Part shown: positions 54,363-64,000 of the stretch, one piece after another
Layout of the letters: the number at the start of each line of letters is the position of its first letter
Numbering within the stretch: the stretch's first letter is position 1
Assembly (NCBI GenBank): GCA_026122225.1
Contig: JANEZZ010001959.1
Location: 2,551,501-2,615,500, forward strand
DNA from: Heloderma charlesbogerti
Lineage: Eukaryota > Chordata > Lepidosauria > Squamata > Helodermatidae
Reading direction: 5' to 3'
Length of the DNA: 64,000 nucleotides
Translations under genes and position numbers: made by a program
Notes under the pieces: generated by a model
The model's input: only the letters and a program-made list of their open reading frames with translations
What the model was told of the DNA's origin: nothing
Databases searched by the model: none

Positions 54363-55579
54363 TATATATATACATTTTATATTTAACAATTAAAAAAACA
54401 TTTGAGTGAACAGAGAATTCATTTCATGATACAGTTGTTAAGGGAAGGTGTTTGATTATATTCCAAAGTGTGAGCAGTCAAGTAGATTCATTCATGATGT
54501 TCCATTTCTAATTGATTAAATTTGCATGCAGTTACAATGGATTAATTCACTAAAACTGATATGATTACTACATTAAAGTTTTCTTAATTGGGTTGCAGCC
54601 CCACTATTAATGTGAACAGCACAAGAGACGCGATGGTTTAGTTTAAGCCTCATGTGAAAAAGCTGGAGGATTCATTTCCTGGCATTTCCTATTTTGTTTC
54701 ACAGCTTAGGTGATGCTTAGTTCAGTGTGGAATATGAATGTGTGAGGCACCTCCTGTGCAGTAATTAAGAAAAGTACAATCCTTCCTAGAGGGGTATATA
54801 ATTCACCACAATGAGCTGTAAATGGCTCATTTGAAGGCACACCAGAGCATCCCTTACTCTATACCTTTTCCTTCTGCACATAAACCATCTTGGATGCGCC
54901 CTTGTGTTTGGCCAATCATAGTCCTGACAAGGGTAAAGTACCATGTCAGAAAGCAGTGTCTCTACTGGTAAATAAATCAAGATTCATGAGCATCAGTAAA
55001 ATTTAGGGATATCCACTAAGGCTATGCACAGATAACAAGGGTATGCAGAGAGCACAAGGTTCTAGATCAGCTGTTTCCCTGCTGGTCTAGTGTTCCATTT
55101 GCAGGGAATTGTTTCTCCTTCTTCTCCTTCTCCTTCTTCTCTTCCTCCTCCTCCTCCTCCAATAAAGAGGAGCATTCAAAAATTCTATCTCCCATCTTCA
55201 GTTTAAAGTGATATCATCTATCGTACCATTGAAGGAGTCTATCAATTCATTTCTACCACATTCTACCACATGTGTAGACCAGATTTTATTCCAGGATCAC
55301 AGTGTCTGGCCAAAAAAAAAAAATGACATAAATTGTGTGAATGTAATCAATGTGCAAGTTTTAAATAATCTAAGAGCAGCTGCCAATGGAAGCTTTCCTC
55401 CCAATGCAAATAGCAGCTTTGGAATCATGATGGTGGGTGGGTGGGTTAAACTCTCCCTGCCCACCTCCCGTGGTCCTGTTGATGCTCTCCTTCAATTGTT
55501 GCTATTTACATTTTTTAAAATATGCAGATTAATTGTACTCACACAATTAACATCGTATTTAGTCTGGTCCAGTGTTTGC

Positions 55580-55606
55580 GTGTGTGTGTGTGTGTGTGTG
55601 TGTGTA
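55580..55606 (+). repeat. (GT)n microsatellite
   Basis: About 13 GT units in the intron, 112 bp before exon 2. Confidence 0.9.
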
Positions 55607-55718
55607 AACATGGTGTTGTTATACTTGAGCTTAACCTACTTTTGCTGAGTATGTTAGACTGAGATGTTTCATTGAATTTCTTTCTGATGGATGAAGATGT
55701 GCTTCTCTTTGCTTTTAG

Positions 55719-56617
55719 ATGTGCTGAGGCTTGCTAGAAGGAAAGGACAACTGCGATTTTTGGTAGACGTTGGACAAGAGATGACAGCAGAAAGGGGGGA
55801 TTCCAGATCCAAGGCTGATATAGGTGAACCAGCACTCCAGGGTCAGACAGAAGAACATGGTAGCTGTAATCATCCTTCTTGTCCAAAAGGCAACAAAGGT
55901 GACAAAGGGGATGCTGGGATTGCAGGCCCCATAGGCCTTCAGGGACTGAAGGGAGACAAAGGGGAGTATGGAGAATCAGGTCCAAAAGGTGACACTGGAC
56001 TGAAAGGCGGTCCTGGAGAGAAAGGAGAAAGAGGCCTAGCAGGTAAGAAGGGAGTGAAAGGGTTGGCAGGGCTGCCAGGGATTCAAGGGGTTCCTGGTAT
56101 AAAAGGAGATCCAGGGATACAGGGGAAAGTGGGGGCTCCTGGAAAAGTGGGGCTAACTGGACTTCCAGGAGGAAAAGGACAAAAGGGGCAAAAGGGGGAC
56201 TGTGAAGCAGTTGAACCCACAGCATTTTCAGCTGGTCTTCAGAAAAGGAGAAGCTTCCCATCACCAGGATCCCCGGTGAGATTTGAGAAGGTTTTTCTGA
56301 ACGAAAATGAAGCATATCATGCTGATTCGGGTATATTTACTGCCAACATTGGAGGCATCTATTCTTTCAGTTATCACCTGAGCGTTTCCAGCAAATCTCT
56401 GAGGGCTGCGCTTTTCCACAACGGCCAAAGAATTCTGCAGGTGTCTAGTGTGAGGCAGCCCCCACAGAGTGTTTGTCAGGTTTCTGGGTCAACGTTGGTT
56501 CACCTCTCTGAAGATGATGAAATTTGGCTTCAGATCTTGAATGCCTCTCAGAATGGCCTGGTGGCTGATGAAACCACCGATTCTGTATTTTCAGGGTTTC
56601 TGTTATACCCTGACTAA
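55719..56617 (+). CDS. Otolin-like C1q/collagen protein, coding exon 2
   Basis: Second and last coding exon, entered in phase 1. It encodes residues 199-497. A basic/acidic linker carries a C-x4-C pair (SCNHPSC) just before the collagen domain. Then come 35 uninterrupted Gly-X-Y triplets (about residues 256-360, GNKGDKGDAG to GQKGQKGDC), rich in GEK/GDK charge pairs, and a C1q domain (about 366-497). C1q hallmarks are TAFSAGL, VRFEKVF, GIFTANIGGIYSFSYH and the terminal SVFSGFLLYPD, which closes the jelly roll. One sequon (NAS) lies in C1q. Human otolin-1 is about 480 residues with the same order of domains. Adiponectin and CTRP2/7/9 relatives are alternatives, but they lack the long Ser/Thr-rich N-terminus. 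Trimer formation is expected. Confidence 0.85.
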
Positions 56618-56642
56618 TAAAAATTAAAATAAAAGATTAATA
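56617..56642 (+). terminator. Poly(A) signals at gene end
   Basis: The stop codon TAA (56615-56617) is directly followed by taaaaatt and overlaps one AATAAA. A second AATAAA lies about 15 bases on. If the first is used, the 3' UTR would be extremely short. A more distal signal may exist further on. Confidence 0.4.
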
Positions 56643-57095
56643 CAAATGGGAATAAAATACTCAACAGTTGTCAAATTCTGATGCAAGTTCTCTTATTTCA
56701 TTCAGCAGATTTTCTGCCTTGTTTTTCAGATCACACGTACTCATATTTATGCCGCAACTAATATTTTCACATTTTTCTCTATTGCACAATCTCAGATGTA
56801 TTATTAGAGTTCTAAACTGTAGAACTAGCAGGGGCCAGTTCTTATACTATTATCATTAGTCTAGCAAGCACAGAACATTCTAACAGCCCCAAAGTGAGAA
56901 GCCTGCAATCAAATTATGATATTTTTTACACTAGATATCTAGTTCTCATTATGACCAATTGTAGTGTGCCCTAAAGGCTCATTTTAAGGGTAACCCTGCT
57001 TTGACAATGGCCTCCCACATTTTCCTCATTTTTGTGAGTCCTGCCATCACTGTACTTTTCAAATCAGTTTCTCATTAATAGGAAAACCAAAGGCC
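56643..57095. other. Anonymous DNA, possible 3' UTR
   Basis: May hold longer 3' UTR of the otolin-like gene. Nothing else recognised. Confidence 0.35.
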
Positions 57096-57096
57096 G

Positions 57097-57375
57097 GGTT
57101 TGAACAATTAGTGGGGGGAACAATGCAGTATGGATTATTCCCCCACCTGCTGCTGGCATGACTGGCATTTACCTAATTACCCCTACTACAAGCTATGGGT
57201 TGTGGGGTGGGTTAGAAACCAGCCCCGCCACATCGTGTGCTGGGTTTGGATGACACGGTGACCCTTGACACAGTGGGGGTAATTAGGTAAATGCTGGTCA
57301 TGCAAGTGGGACATACAGGGCTGGGGGAAACAACCCATACTGCATTGTTTTCCCTGCTGATCATCTGAACCTGGT
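57097..57375. repeat. Hairpin MITE
   Basis: Two arms of about 90 bp are near-perfect inverted copies: left has acaatgcagtatgg and tggcatttacctaattaccc, right has gggtaattaggtaaatgctg and ccatactgcattgt. The loop of about 75 bp contains ggttagaaaccagcc. No target duplication was defined. Confidence 0.7.
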
Positions 57376-57545
57376 CAATGTGGTATAGTGGTTGGAGTGT
57401 TGGACTGAGAAGATCCAGGTTCGAATCACCACTCAGCCATGAAGCTCATTAGGTGACATTAAGCCACTCACCATCTCTCAGCCTAGCCCATATCACAGGG
57501 TTGTTGTGAGGTTAAAAGGGAAGAAGGACAGAACTACATGTGTTG
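57376..57545 (+). mobile_element. tRNA-derived SINE
   Basis: A-box-like tggtatagtggttggagtg, B-box-like caggttcgaatcaccactc, then tcagccatgaagctcatt and cacagggttgttgtgagg. This combination is common in reptile SINEs. The 3' end is undefined. Confidence 0.7.
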
Positions 57546-59035
57546 GAGGCTGAATGTTTTGACCAGTGATGTAGGCTCCGAACATGCACAGGGAGCTGAT
57601 ATGAATGGAGTAGGCTCCCCACTGCAGATATTACCCTACAAAAGCATGGAGGGCTGTGGGGCTGGGTGACAAGGGCCTGATGGAGGGAGTGGGACCAATG
57701 GGCTTGCCCCCACTCTCACCCTCAAGCACTTCTAATTGGGTGCAGTGAATCTCTGAATACAGCTTCTGGACAGAGCCAGCATGCATTCACATCTTCAGGG
57801 TTGGATGGGTCAAGCTGGCTGGATATGTTGGCTGAATAAGGCAGAAGTTGCTAACCTTTTTGGGTCAGTGGGCACATCTGGCATTTTGAGAGAGAGTTGT
57901 GGGCACTCACACAAAATGGCTGCCATGGGGGAGCCATTCATGAAATAGCTGCCATGGAGGGCATGGTCAGTCCCAAATCTCTCATTTCCCAGTAGGGAGG
58001 CTGGTGAGGCTAAAACTAACTTGCCCAAGAAACTTACAAGACAGAAGTGGGGTCTGAGCTCTAAACTACAAAACCGCTATTTTGAACCCAAGATGACACT
58101 GGAGGGAAGCACTTTGCGTTGCAGCCTCCCAGTTAAAAAATAATAATTACCCCAAATCTTAAGAAATAAAATAAAAACCAGGAGAGACAGAGAGCCTGGT
58201 GGGCAACAAGAGAGGTGTCTGTGACAGATTCGAAGATGTGATTTTGCTGAAAACGTCTATTTAAACAAAGATATTGTGCTATGGTTTACAATTATTTCCT
58301 TGAAAGGTCTTATTAAAGTGTGGGCACTGAGGCTTCGCTGGAAGGACAAGTCTTCTGGACTGGATCCACATTTATTCATCTCTCTGTACAAGACAAAATC
58401 GTCCTAAAGAGAAAGAAGTATGATTGGAGATGTAGGTGAAAGCTCCTAAAGGCAATTTCTTTCATTCTTCCTTAGTGAACGTCACTGATAGATAAAGGCA
58501 GACCGGAGGGATCTCAAAAGCATTCCCCTCCTTTAGATACTTGATTCTTTTCTTTTAAGATAGTGTCATGACTGTGTTACTTTTTAGCAGAACTGCAGTA
58601 TCTTTGTGGTACCTTTGCACAAAATGATTGCATTTTTGTGTATAGGTTGATGCTTTGATGTATATATGTTAATGGGGCTAACCTGGCATAAAAATTATAA
58701 ATTGAAATTATGACTTTAGAATGTTGCTACCTTTAAATCTGAGTTTACGTTGCTATTGTTTAATACTTGGTTCAATTCTTGTTCACACACTAATATTCCC
58801 CAGAACTGTACTGGTCATGGTTGAAAGTCAGTCCCACTTACAAGGCTCTGGGTGATGGAGCTCTGCTGGGGTTCTGAGAGGGCTGCTGCTCACAGAGCTG
58901 TGACCCAGCTGCAGCCCCAAACAACTTCTGCTGGGATTATTGCATTGCCTGAATATGCTCTCAAGGAACCTCCTGCATATAAATTTATGGACCCAGGGGA
59001 CGGGGGACAAATCACTGTGGTTTGCACGCTAATGT
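57546..59035. other. Anonymous DNA
   Basis: A possible hAT-like end near 57842 (aacctttttgggtcagtggg). Short frames only. Confidence 0.35.
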
Positions 59036-59039
59036 CAAG

Positions 59040-59388
59040 TTTCCTAATTTTGCACTTTTGAACCAATACCCAAACGGAAACTTGGTCAGCCTTTGAAATT
59101 CTCACTTCTCTGGATTTTGCAATGAAGTTCTTCAATGCATACTATAATGCTGACAATAATGTTTCAAAATGCATCATATTAGGAAAACTGCTTGCAAAAT
59201 CTGTGGAAATCAGGCAAAACGGCATGGAAAGTGCACATATTGGGAGAAATGTGCACAAAAATGCATGCAACTTTTCATTCGTTTTTTAAAAAAAATTCTC
59301 AAAGTTCAAGAGAAACTGACCTTATGCCTGGAAAAATGAGAAACCAAGTAAAATTGAAATTGACCGATCTATCCATCCCTAACAGAGG
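59040..59388. mobile_element. hAT family 3 relative
   Basis: Interior blocks (gcacaaaaatgcatgcaact) and the right end ctatccatccctaa resemble 50675-51415. The left end was not fixed. Confidence 0.5.
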
Positions 59389-59658
59389 CACATGGCCTAG
59401 TTTCTGCCTGAGTAGGAGGGTGAGTCCTGCCCAGTGTCCCTTACCTGTTCCCATATGGCTTTCGTCTGCTTTTCTTCTCATGGCCCCTGCTTTCTTGAGT
59501 CCTCCTTCCCTAATCCCCCTTTTCTGCATCTGCTGCATCAGCTGTTCAGTCCCTTGCTGACTTCACACCCTCTGCCCTTTCCTCCCTCCTTCTTTCCTAG
59601 CCTTCCCACCTAGCTCTGCCTCAGATTCCCTTCCCTTAGCTCCTGTTTTGTCTGTGTC
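59389..59658. other. Anonymous CT-rich DNA
   Basis: Pyrimidine-rich on the plus strand. Nothing recognised. Confidence 0.35.
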
Positions 59659-59669
59659 TCCTTTCCTAA

Positions 59670-59961
59670 AGAGCCTCATGTGGCGCAGAGTGGTAGGCGG
59701 CAGTATTGCAACTGAAACTCTCCCCACGACCTGAGTTCAATCCCAGCGGAAGCTGGGTCTCAGGTAGTCGGCTCAGGTTGACTCAGCCCTCCATCCTTCC
59801 GAGGTCGGTAAAATAAGTACCCAGCTTGCTGCGGGAAAGGTAGTCACGACTAGGGAAGGCAATGGCAAACCACCCCGCTATAGTCTGCCATGAAAACGCC
59901 AGCGTAAGCGGCGTCCCTCTAGGGGTCAGTAATGACCCGGTGCTTGCACAGGAGGAACCTT
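59670..59961 (+). mobile_element. Sauria-type SINE
   Basis: tRNA-like head tggcgcagagtggtaggcgg with B-box gagttcaatcccag, body ccttccgaggtcggtaaaat and a BovB-like tail ggtgcttgcacaggaggaac. An 11-bp target duplication tcctttcctaa flanks it (59659-59669 and 59962-59972). SINEs of this type are known from squamates and depend on BovB for mobility, so this element supports the organism call. Confidence 0.88.
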
Positions 59962-59972
59962 TCCTTTCCTAA

Positions 59973-61755
59973 GCTCCCTAATTTGTCTAAAATATGTACT
60001 GTTCATTTCTGTGCATATTATGGGCTTGGACCTGTGACTTTAAAGAGGTTCATGGAAGGAAAATTTCCCATCCCCTCCTCCCTGTCCACCCCCAAAAGCA
60101 TCTCTGGTGGGTCCTCCTGAACCATGTGAAATGGGGTGCAGGGGAGCAGCTGGGGAAGGGGGGAATCAGCAGACCCCCATACACCATTGCACAGGAGGGC
60201 TCCCTGAACCTCCAGAGAGGTTTTTCGGGGGTACAAGTGGCAGCAGGGCGGAGGAGGAGATGGGATATTTTGTTCTGTGAACTTCCTCAAGTTAACTTAT
60301 TTTAGGATCCAAATCAATAGTTTTATTAGAATTATTATGTTAAATGGATAAGTTTCAATCGTCTACATTCCTTAGGTCCATTTAATTGCTTATGGAATGT
60401 CTTTTTAGAATGTTTTGATTGTAATAGTGTTGATTCTTCAAAAATCTGCATTTGATCTTTCTATTCAACAATCTTATACTCTTGTCTATTAAACAGATGT
60501 TTGAGTTGATCTCCCACATTATCCTTCCCCTCTTCATTCCTTCTCCTTCCTTTTGAACCTCCCCACCCTATTCGCTTGAATTGAAGAATGAAGGCAGTCC
60601 TCCCAAGAATAGTGCTTCATTGGTCATAACAACAAAAGATCAATTTCAAACTTTTATTTTTACTTTTAAAACAACCAACGGCTCCTTCACATGGAGCTTT
60701 TATCCTGCTATTAGGATTGCTCACTCACAGAAGTCCATGGGTCCTTATCATGATGCCGTCAACTTCCAGGGCACATCCAAAGGTATTTCCTGGTTATTTC
60801 ATCTCAAAAAGATCCGGAACTAATGAACTACCTTTTAAACTTGGAATGTTATGGGATTAAAACAGCCACTAGATGGCACTGTTTCATTGAGTTGTATGGA
60901 ACCTTGAAAATTAAAAGCTTCCCCTCTCAGCAATCACATGGTCACTGTTTGGGAGCCCGTGGTAAACGCAGAAAGGCTCCAGAATGGGAGGACTGCAGCC
61001 TTTTTCTTTAGTGTAAGCAGCCCAACTCTGAGTAAACATTTGGGACAAACTATATTTCTTCTTTCCACTTTAAAAATTTAGTTCTCTAATTACTTTATGT
61101 TCTGATTGTTTTATTTATACTAATTTATGTTAAAATCAGTAAGCCTTATTGATTTAAAAGCCCTCCTTCCTAGCTTCAGTATTTTAAGGCGAGCAGCTTC
61201 CCTAACTGACCTGGGAATAGGTTGTGGACCTGTCAGTTCCTAGGCAACTTTGTGAATGAGTGATGCAGCTGAAGTCCAGAATTGGGGAATTCAGAGCATG
61301 AAATTCTGCAGTTCAGAAATTATGGGCTAATTACAAAGTGAGCCTAAACTGCTTCAAAGCTCATAATTTCCTGATGAAATGTCCAGGCTGGCAGCAGAAA
61401 AGAGAAGGGCTGCTGCTGTGGCCTTCCTTAGGCCCTGCAGCAGTATTGTGGGTGCCAAGACTCCTAGAAGTGTAGTTTCCCAAGTCCTCAGCATCCTTAC
61501 TAAGACCCAGACTACAATTCCAAGGAATCCTGGCAACTGGGGTATTCTTTCTAGGGCTAATCAAGGTTGCTGTTGCAGCAGATCTTGTTGCTGCCAAAGT
61601 AAGTTTTGGGGAAAAGGGAAGGGGGAGTGGGCTCATGAACAGTTGAGGGCACCAAGGCCCACAGGCCCCATTTTGTTTCTGATGACACCTTCAAGAGCTG
61701 GACAACACCTCAAGCTTTGAATAGCCCTGGCCTTAAAACAAGCTAATTCAGAATT
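59973..61755. other. Anonymous DNA
   Basis: About 1.8 kb with short frames. A decayed palindromic piece (agactacaattccaaggaat, 61508-61527) resembles common reptile MITEs. No gene recognised. Confidence 0.4.
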
Positions 61756-62211
61756 AGGCTTATTGCGAGCGGAGATGGGTCAAAGAAGACGCAGACAACA
61801 AGCTTGGATTGAAAATTGGGCCACATTTATTGAAATATTTGCAAAGGGATAACTAGGACGGGCATCTAACTGTGTCAGCGGCTAGCTGACACTTCTAGGG
61901 CGAAAACACACCCAGCCTGAGGGGTGGCGGTGATCTCGCCATCCCTCCGGACTGCCCCTTCTGGGGGAGGTAGACCTTCCGGTGTCACCCCCAACCTGGT
62001 GCCGCACAACACTGGGTGAGTGAGTAGGGTTGGTCTCCCAGGCAACCCTTATCCCCTCGCCGAGCAGCACAACCCGTTCGGGGGGCCTCAGACGTCACCT
62101 GTCACCATAAGGTGCCTCTGCGTGCACACCATCCCTACTCCCTTTCCTGTTTTGCCCGTCCTAGCCGCCACAGGAGTCACAAGCCTATTGCTTGTGAAAC
62201 TCCCCCCACCT

Positions 62212-62800
62212 GCGCAGAAGAACTTCCCGCAGGCCCCTTTGCAGATCGGCCAAAAATAAGTCGTTGCCTATGTCTGACAGGTGGATGCCGTCCTGCCTGT
62301 AAAGCTCCCTCCTAGTTCAATGGATTCCTTGGTGGTTGATAGAACCGTCACCATGCTCTGACAACCCACGTGCCAGTTCTCTGTTCACCTTGCCCGGCCC
62401 GTTCCATGGCCGCATTGCTCTGCGCCCTCCACATGATTCTCGGGAGCATTGAGGACCATAATATGGTCACCCCCGGCCAACGATGTCAGATCGTCCGCAG
62501 ATCAGCCAATGCCTGCTCAATCAAGCCCTTTCCAGGCTTGTAGCCCAGGTCGTTCCCTCCTAGGTGCAGCACCAGGACCTGTGGAGGGAAACTGACCAAA
62601 CCTCGTTGAAAGAGTGTGGGAAGAAGACTGTCCCATCGCATACCCCGTCGGCCGAGCCATTGTATTGCCACCTGTTGGGGAAACTGCAGCCGGGATCCGA
62701 AGGCCGACGTAGAAGCTCTGCGGGCAGCCCAAAAAACCATACTGTGCCCACAAATGAGCACCTGTACCGGCATCGGTCGAATCCCATCTAAATAAAACAT
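62212..62800 (-). pseudogene. Ngaro-type SGNH hydrolase, broken
   Basis: Starts MFYLDGIRPMPVQVLICGHS. Block I is ICGHSMVFWA (Ser in the G-x-S position) and the GxND block is HLGGNDLG near 62555. The frame stops at 62486. In another frame, near 62290-62215, YRQDGIHLSDIGNDLF gives the catalytic D-x-x-H block. All catalytic residues survive but not in one frame. Role in the element is unknown; an esterase acting on lipids or carbohydrates has been proposed for the family. Confidence 0.75.
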
Positions 62801-62821
62801 TGGGGAAGGCGAAGAGAATCA

Positions 62822-63889
62822 TCATGAAGCATCAGGCAACTTGCGAATGTAAGAGCGGAAGGCCCTGGAGCGCCATCTCCCTACCGCCTTCACTTGCTTG
62901 GAAGAAAAGCCTATGGCAGCTGCCGTAGAGGCTGCCCCAATACGGAATGAGTGAGTCCCAAAACGATAATGCCCCAGACCCAGTGTGGTCAAGGCTAACT
63001 TAGTGACTGCCCAAAATTGGAACTTTGTCAGTGGTGAACCGTCAGCATGGCAAAATAGGGGACCCTCCTTTGCCCCGCGATGCTCAAAGAAAGCCTGCAA
63101 GGCCCTGACAGGGCATAACCCGTCAGCCTGGGCCTGGTTAAGGGTCACCAATGCTCCCTTGCCTGACTGATCGGTTTTTGAACGTCGAATATGGAGGTGA
63201 ATCAGGTTAGAATGGATCAGGATATCGGAATACCTCAAGGCCCTCCCGGTGGTGTCGGATTTGGATGCCCAGACCAGTTCTGAAATCCTAAGGGCCCCCA
63301 AAAAGGCTGTTAAGGCCGCAGCGTGAAAGAGGGAGGCTTCGTATGGAGAAGAGCAAATGGAGGGCCACAATGCCCGAAGCCCTATAAGAATAACTGGCGA
63401 CAAAGGATGTCTGGAGTCTGGCGGGGCGGGAGACATCCGTGCCCAGCCTTGCACAGCCTTCCTGATTCGGAAATCTGAGGTGGAGTCCTCCACCCCTCGC
63501 ACTTTGGCCCAGAAGGCCAAAGAGGCGAGCTTCCCCGAAATGGTCCTAGCAGATAGTCCCTTATTATGCAGATGTACACAGAATTGTAACAAGTGGTCCA
63601 CAGGTAAGGGCCACACATCCTGCAACTGCAGTCCACACCTGAAGGCGCTAAACTCCCTACCTGCTCTCTCGTAGGCAGCTCTAGTGCTGGGGCTATAGAA
63701 TTCAGGATAGCGTGTTCGACTTGAGAGCGCCAATCTCCCACAGTTCGTCTGGCATGGGGTCTGGCAGCGGACGTGCCCACGGAGCCAACGCAGTACCGGT
63801 CGATCTGGTTTCGTGACAAAGCATCGGCTACAGGGTTCCCCAGACCCGGCACATGGCGGGCGCGGAACCATATGTTGTGGCGTAGGCAT
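62822..63889 (-). CDS. Tyrosine recombinase (Ngaro/DIRS type)
   Basis: 355 codons, open throughout. The protein would insert the element as a circular DNA by site-specific recombination, without a DDE integrase. The N-terminal core-binding domain (about residues 62-150: STRAAYERAGREFSAF, LSARTISGKLASLAFWAK) is followed by the catalytic domain. Catalytic residues: Arg201 in ALRISELVW, His313 and Arg316 in THSFRIGA, Trp in GRWRS, Tyr347 in FRSYIRK. The first Met at 63889 is probably not the natural start, since the frame overlaps the upstream RNase H frame. A full catalytic set and an open frame suggest recent activity. Confidence 0.9.
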   Translation of the reverse strand: MPTPQHMVPRPPCAGSGEPCSRCFVTKPDRPVLRWLRGHVRCQTPCQTNCGRLALSSRTRYPEFYSPSTRAAYERAGREFSAFRCGLQLQDVWPLPVDHLLQFCVHLHNKGLSARTISGKLASLAFWAKVRGVEDSTSDFRIRKAVQGWARMSPAPPDSRHPLSPVILIGLRALWPSICSSPYEASLFHAAALTAFLGALRISELVWASKSDTTGRALRYSDILIHSNLIHLHIRRSKTDQSGKGALVTLNQAQADGLCPVRALQAFFEHRGAKEGPLFCHADGSPLTKFQFWAVTKLALTTLGLGHYRFGTHSFRIGAASTAAAIGFSSKQVKAVGRWRSRAFRSYIRKLPDAS

Positions 63890-64000
63890 TGGAGAGTAAA
63901 TGCTCTAACTAACTCCATAACCCTTTGGTTTCTGGAGGATAAAGTATTAATGATGTGCACTACCGCCAAATTGTCACACCAAAAAAGAGCGACAGCAGTT
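63795..64000 (-). CDS. RNase H C-terminus (partial, runs off window)
   Basis: In the frame of 63969-63382 extended to the window end, FWCDNLAVVHIINTLSS and ARHVPGLGNPVADALSR match the end of the RNase H domain of DIRS/Ngaro pol. These include the conserved Asp of the terminal ADALSR. It overlaps the recombinase frame, as is common in these elements. The RT lies beyond position 64000. Confidence 0.75.

Larger units (their letters stand above)
52451..55718 (+). other. Intron of the otolin-like gene
   Basis: 3268 bp from GTAATT to a pyrimidine-rich CTTTGCTTTTAG. It holds a complete short hAT element (53046-53427), a CORE-SINE/MIR-like SINE (54211-54362), a CTT/CTC-rich run (55117-55160) and a (GT)n run (55580-55606). 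No Gly-X-Y coding exon was seen inside it. Confidence 0.65.
61760..64000 (-). mobile_element. Ngaro/DIRS-type tyrosine-recombinase retrotransposon, 3' part
   Basis: On minus the order is RNase H end, tyrosine recombinase, SGNH hydrolase, then non-coding GC-rich tail. This is the order known for Ngaro-type elements; DIRS proper usually lacks the hydrolase. RT and gag lie beyond the window. The 3' limit is approximate: base composition changes near 61760, but no terminal repeat can be recognised without the other end. Confidence 0.85.

Noticed and set aside
55208..55648. 146-codon plus-strand frame just before exon 2
   Set aside because: It spans a (GT)n microsatellite read as a Cys-Val run and lies in the intron; no family resemblance.
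62517..62825. Alternative frame starting MMILFAFPNVLF as the true protein upstream of the hydrolase
   Set aside because: The other frame (62800-62486) carries the SGNH blocks; this one shows no motif.

Overview
This looks like nuclear DNA of a squamate reptile (lizard or snake). The case rests on the repeats: a tRNA-derived SINE with a BovB-type tail (Sauria SINE type, 59670-59961), BovB/RTE LINEs, two kinds of CR1 LINE, L2 LINEs, a Tc1-like transposon, many short hAT elements and a tyrosine-recombinase retrotransposon of Ngaro/DIRS type. Exons with GT/AG introns, microsatellites and very low gene density rule out a prokaryotic source. No species call is possible from the sequence alone.

Only one host gene is convincing: a two-coding-exon gene on the + strand (51856-52450 joined to 55719-56617) for a secreted collagen-plus-C1q protein of about 497 residues. 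It has a signal peptide, a long Ser/Thr-rich region, 35 uninterrupted Gly-X-Y triplets and a C-terminal C1q domain. The layout and C1q motifs are most like otolin-1, with adiponectin/CTRP relatives as alternatives.

Layout. 1-9.5 kb: a 1.1-kb repeat of unknown type, palindromic MITEs, one palindrome-rich hAT element (2053-2854), an L2 tail and two opposed retroviral LTR ends. 9.5-11.8 kb: L2 LINE (minus) with a SINE inserted at its YADD codons. 13.7-17.0 kb: one short hAT element and two palindrome-rich hAT elements. 15.65-21.5 kb: a nearly complete CR1 with two 343-bp 5' monomers, ORF1 (zinc knuckle, coiled coil, SGNH esterase) and ORF2 (endonuclease, RT), broken by a few stops and frameshifts. 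22.3-23.6 kb: CR1 on minus. 23.6-24.8 kb: inverted copy of the 1.1-kb repeat. 24.9-28.2 kb: an endogenous retrovirus fragment (LTR, gag, start of pro) between inverted 140-bp repeats. 28.26-35.53 kb: a Tc1 transposon with a CR1 fragment and two BovB units inserted; one BovB has an open 690-codon RT frame. 36.7-38.0 kb: probable solo LTR. 38-51 kb: CR1 remnants, hAT elements and palindromes in otherwise anonymous DNA. 51.8-56.6 kb: the C1q gene. 57-60 kb: SINEs and a hairpin MITE. 61.8-64 kb: the 3' part of a Ngaro-like retrotransposon (RNase H end, intact tyrosine recombinase, decayed SGNH hydrolase).

Best leads: the hAT families whose interiors are runs of perfect palindromes at about 105-bp spacing, with 8-bp target duplications at every copy; the nested Tc1/CR1/BovB locus; SGNH hydrolases in two unrelated retroelements; and the otolin-like gene.
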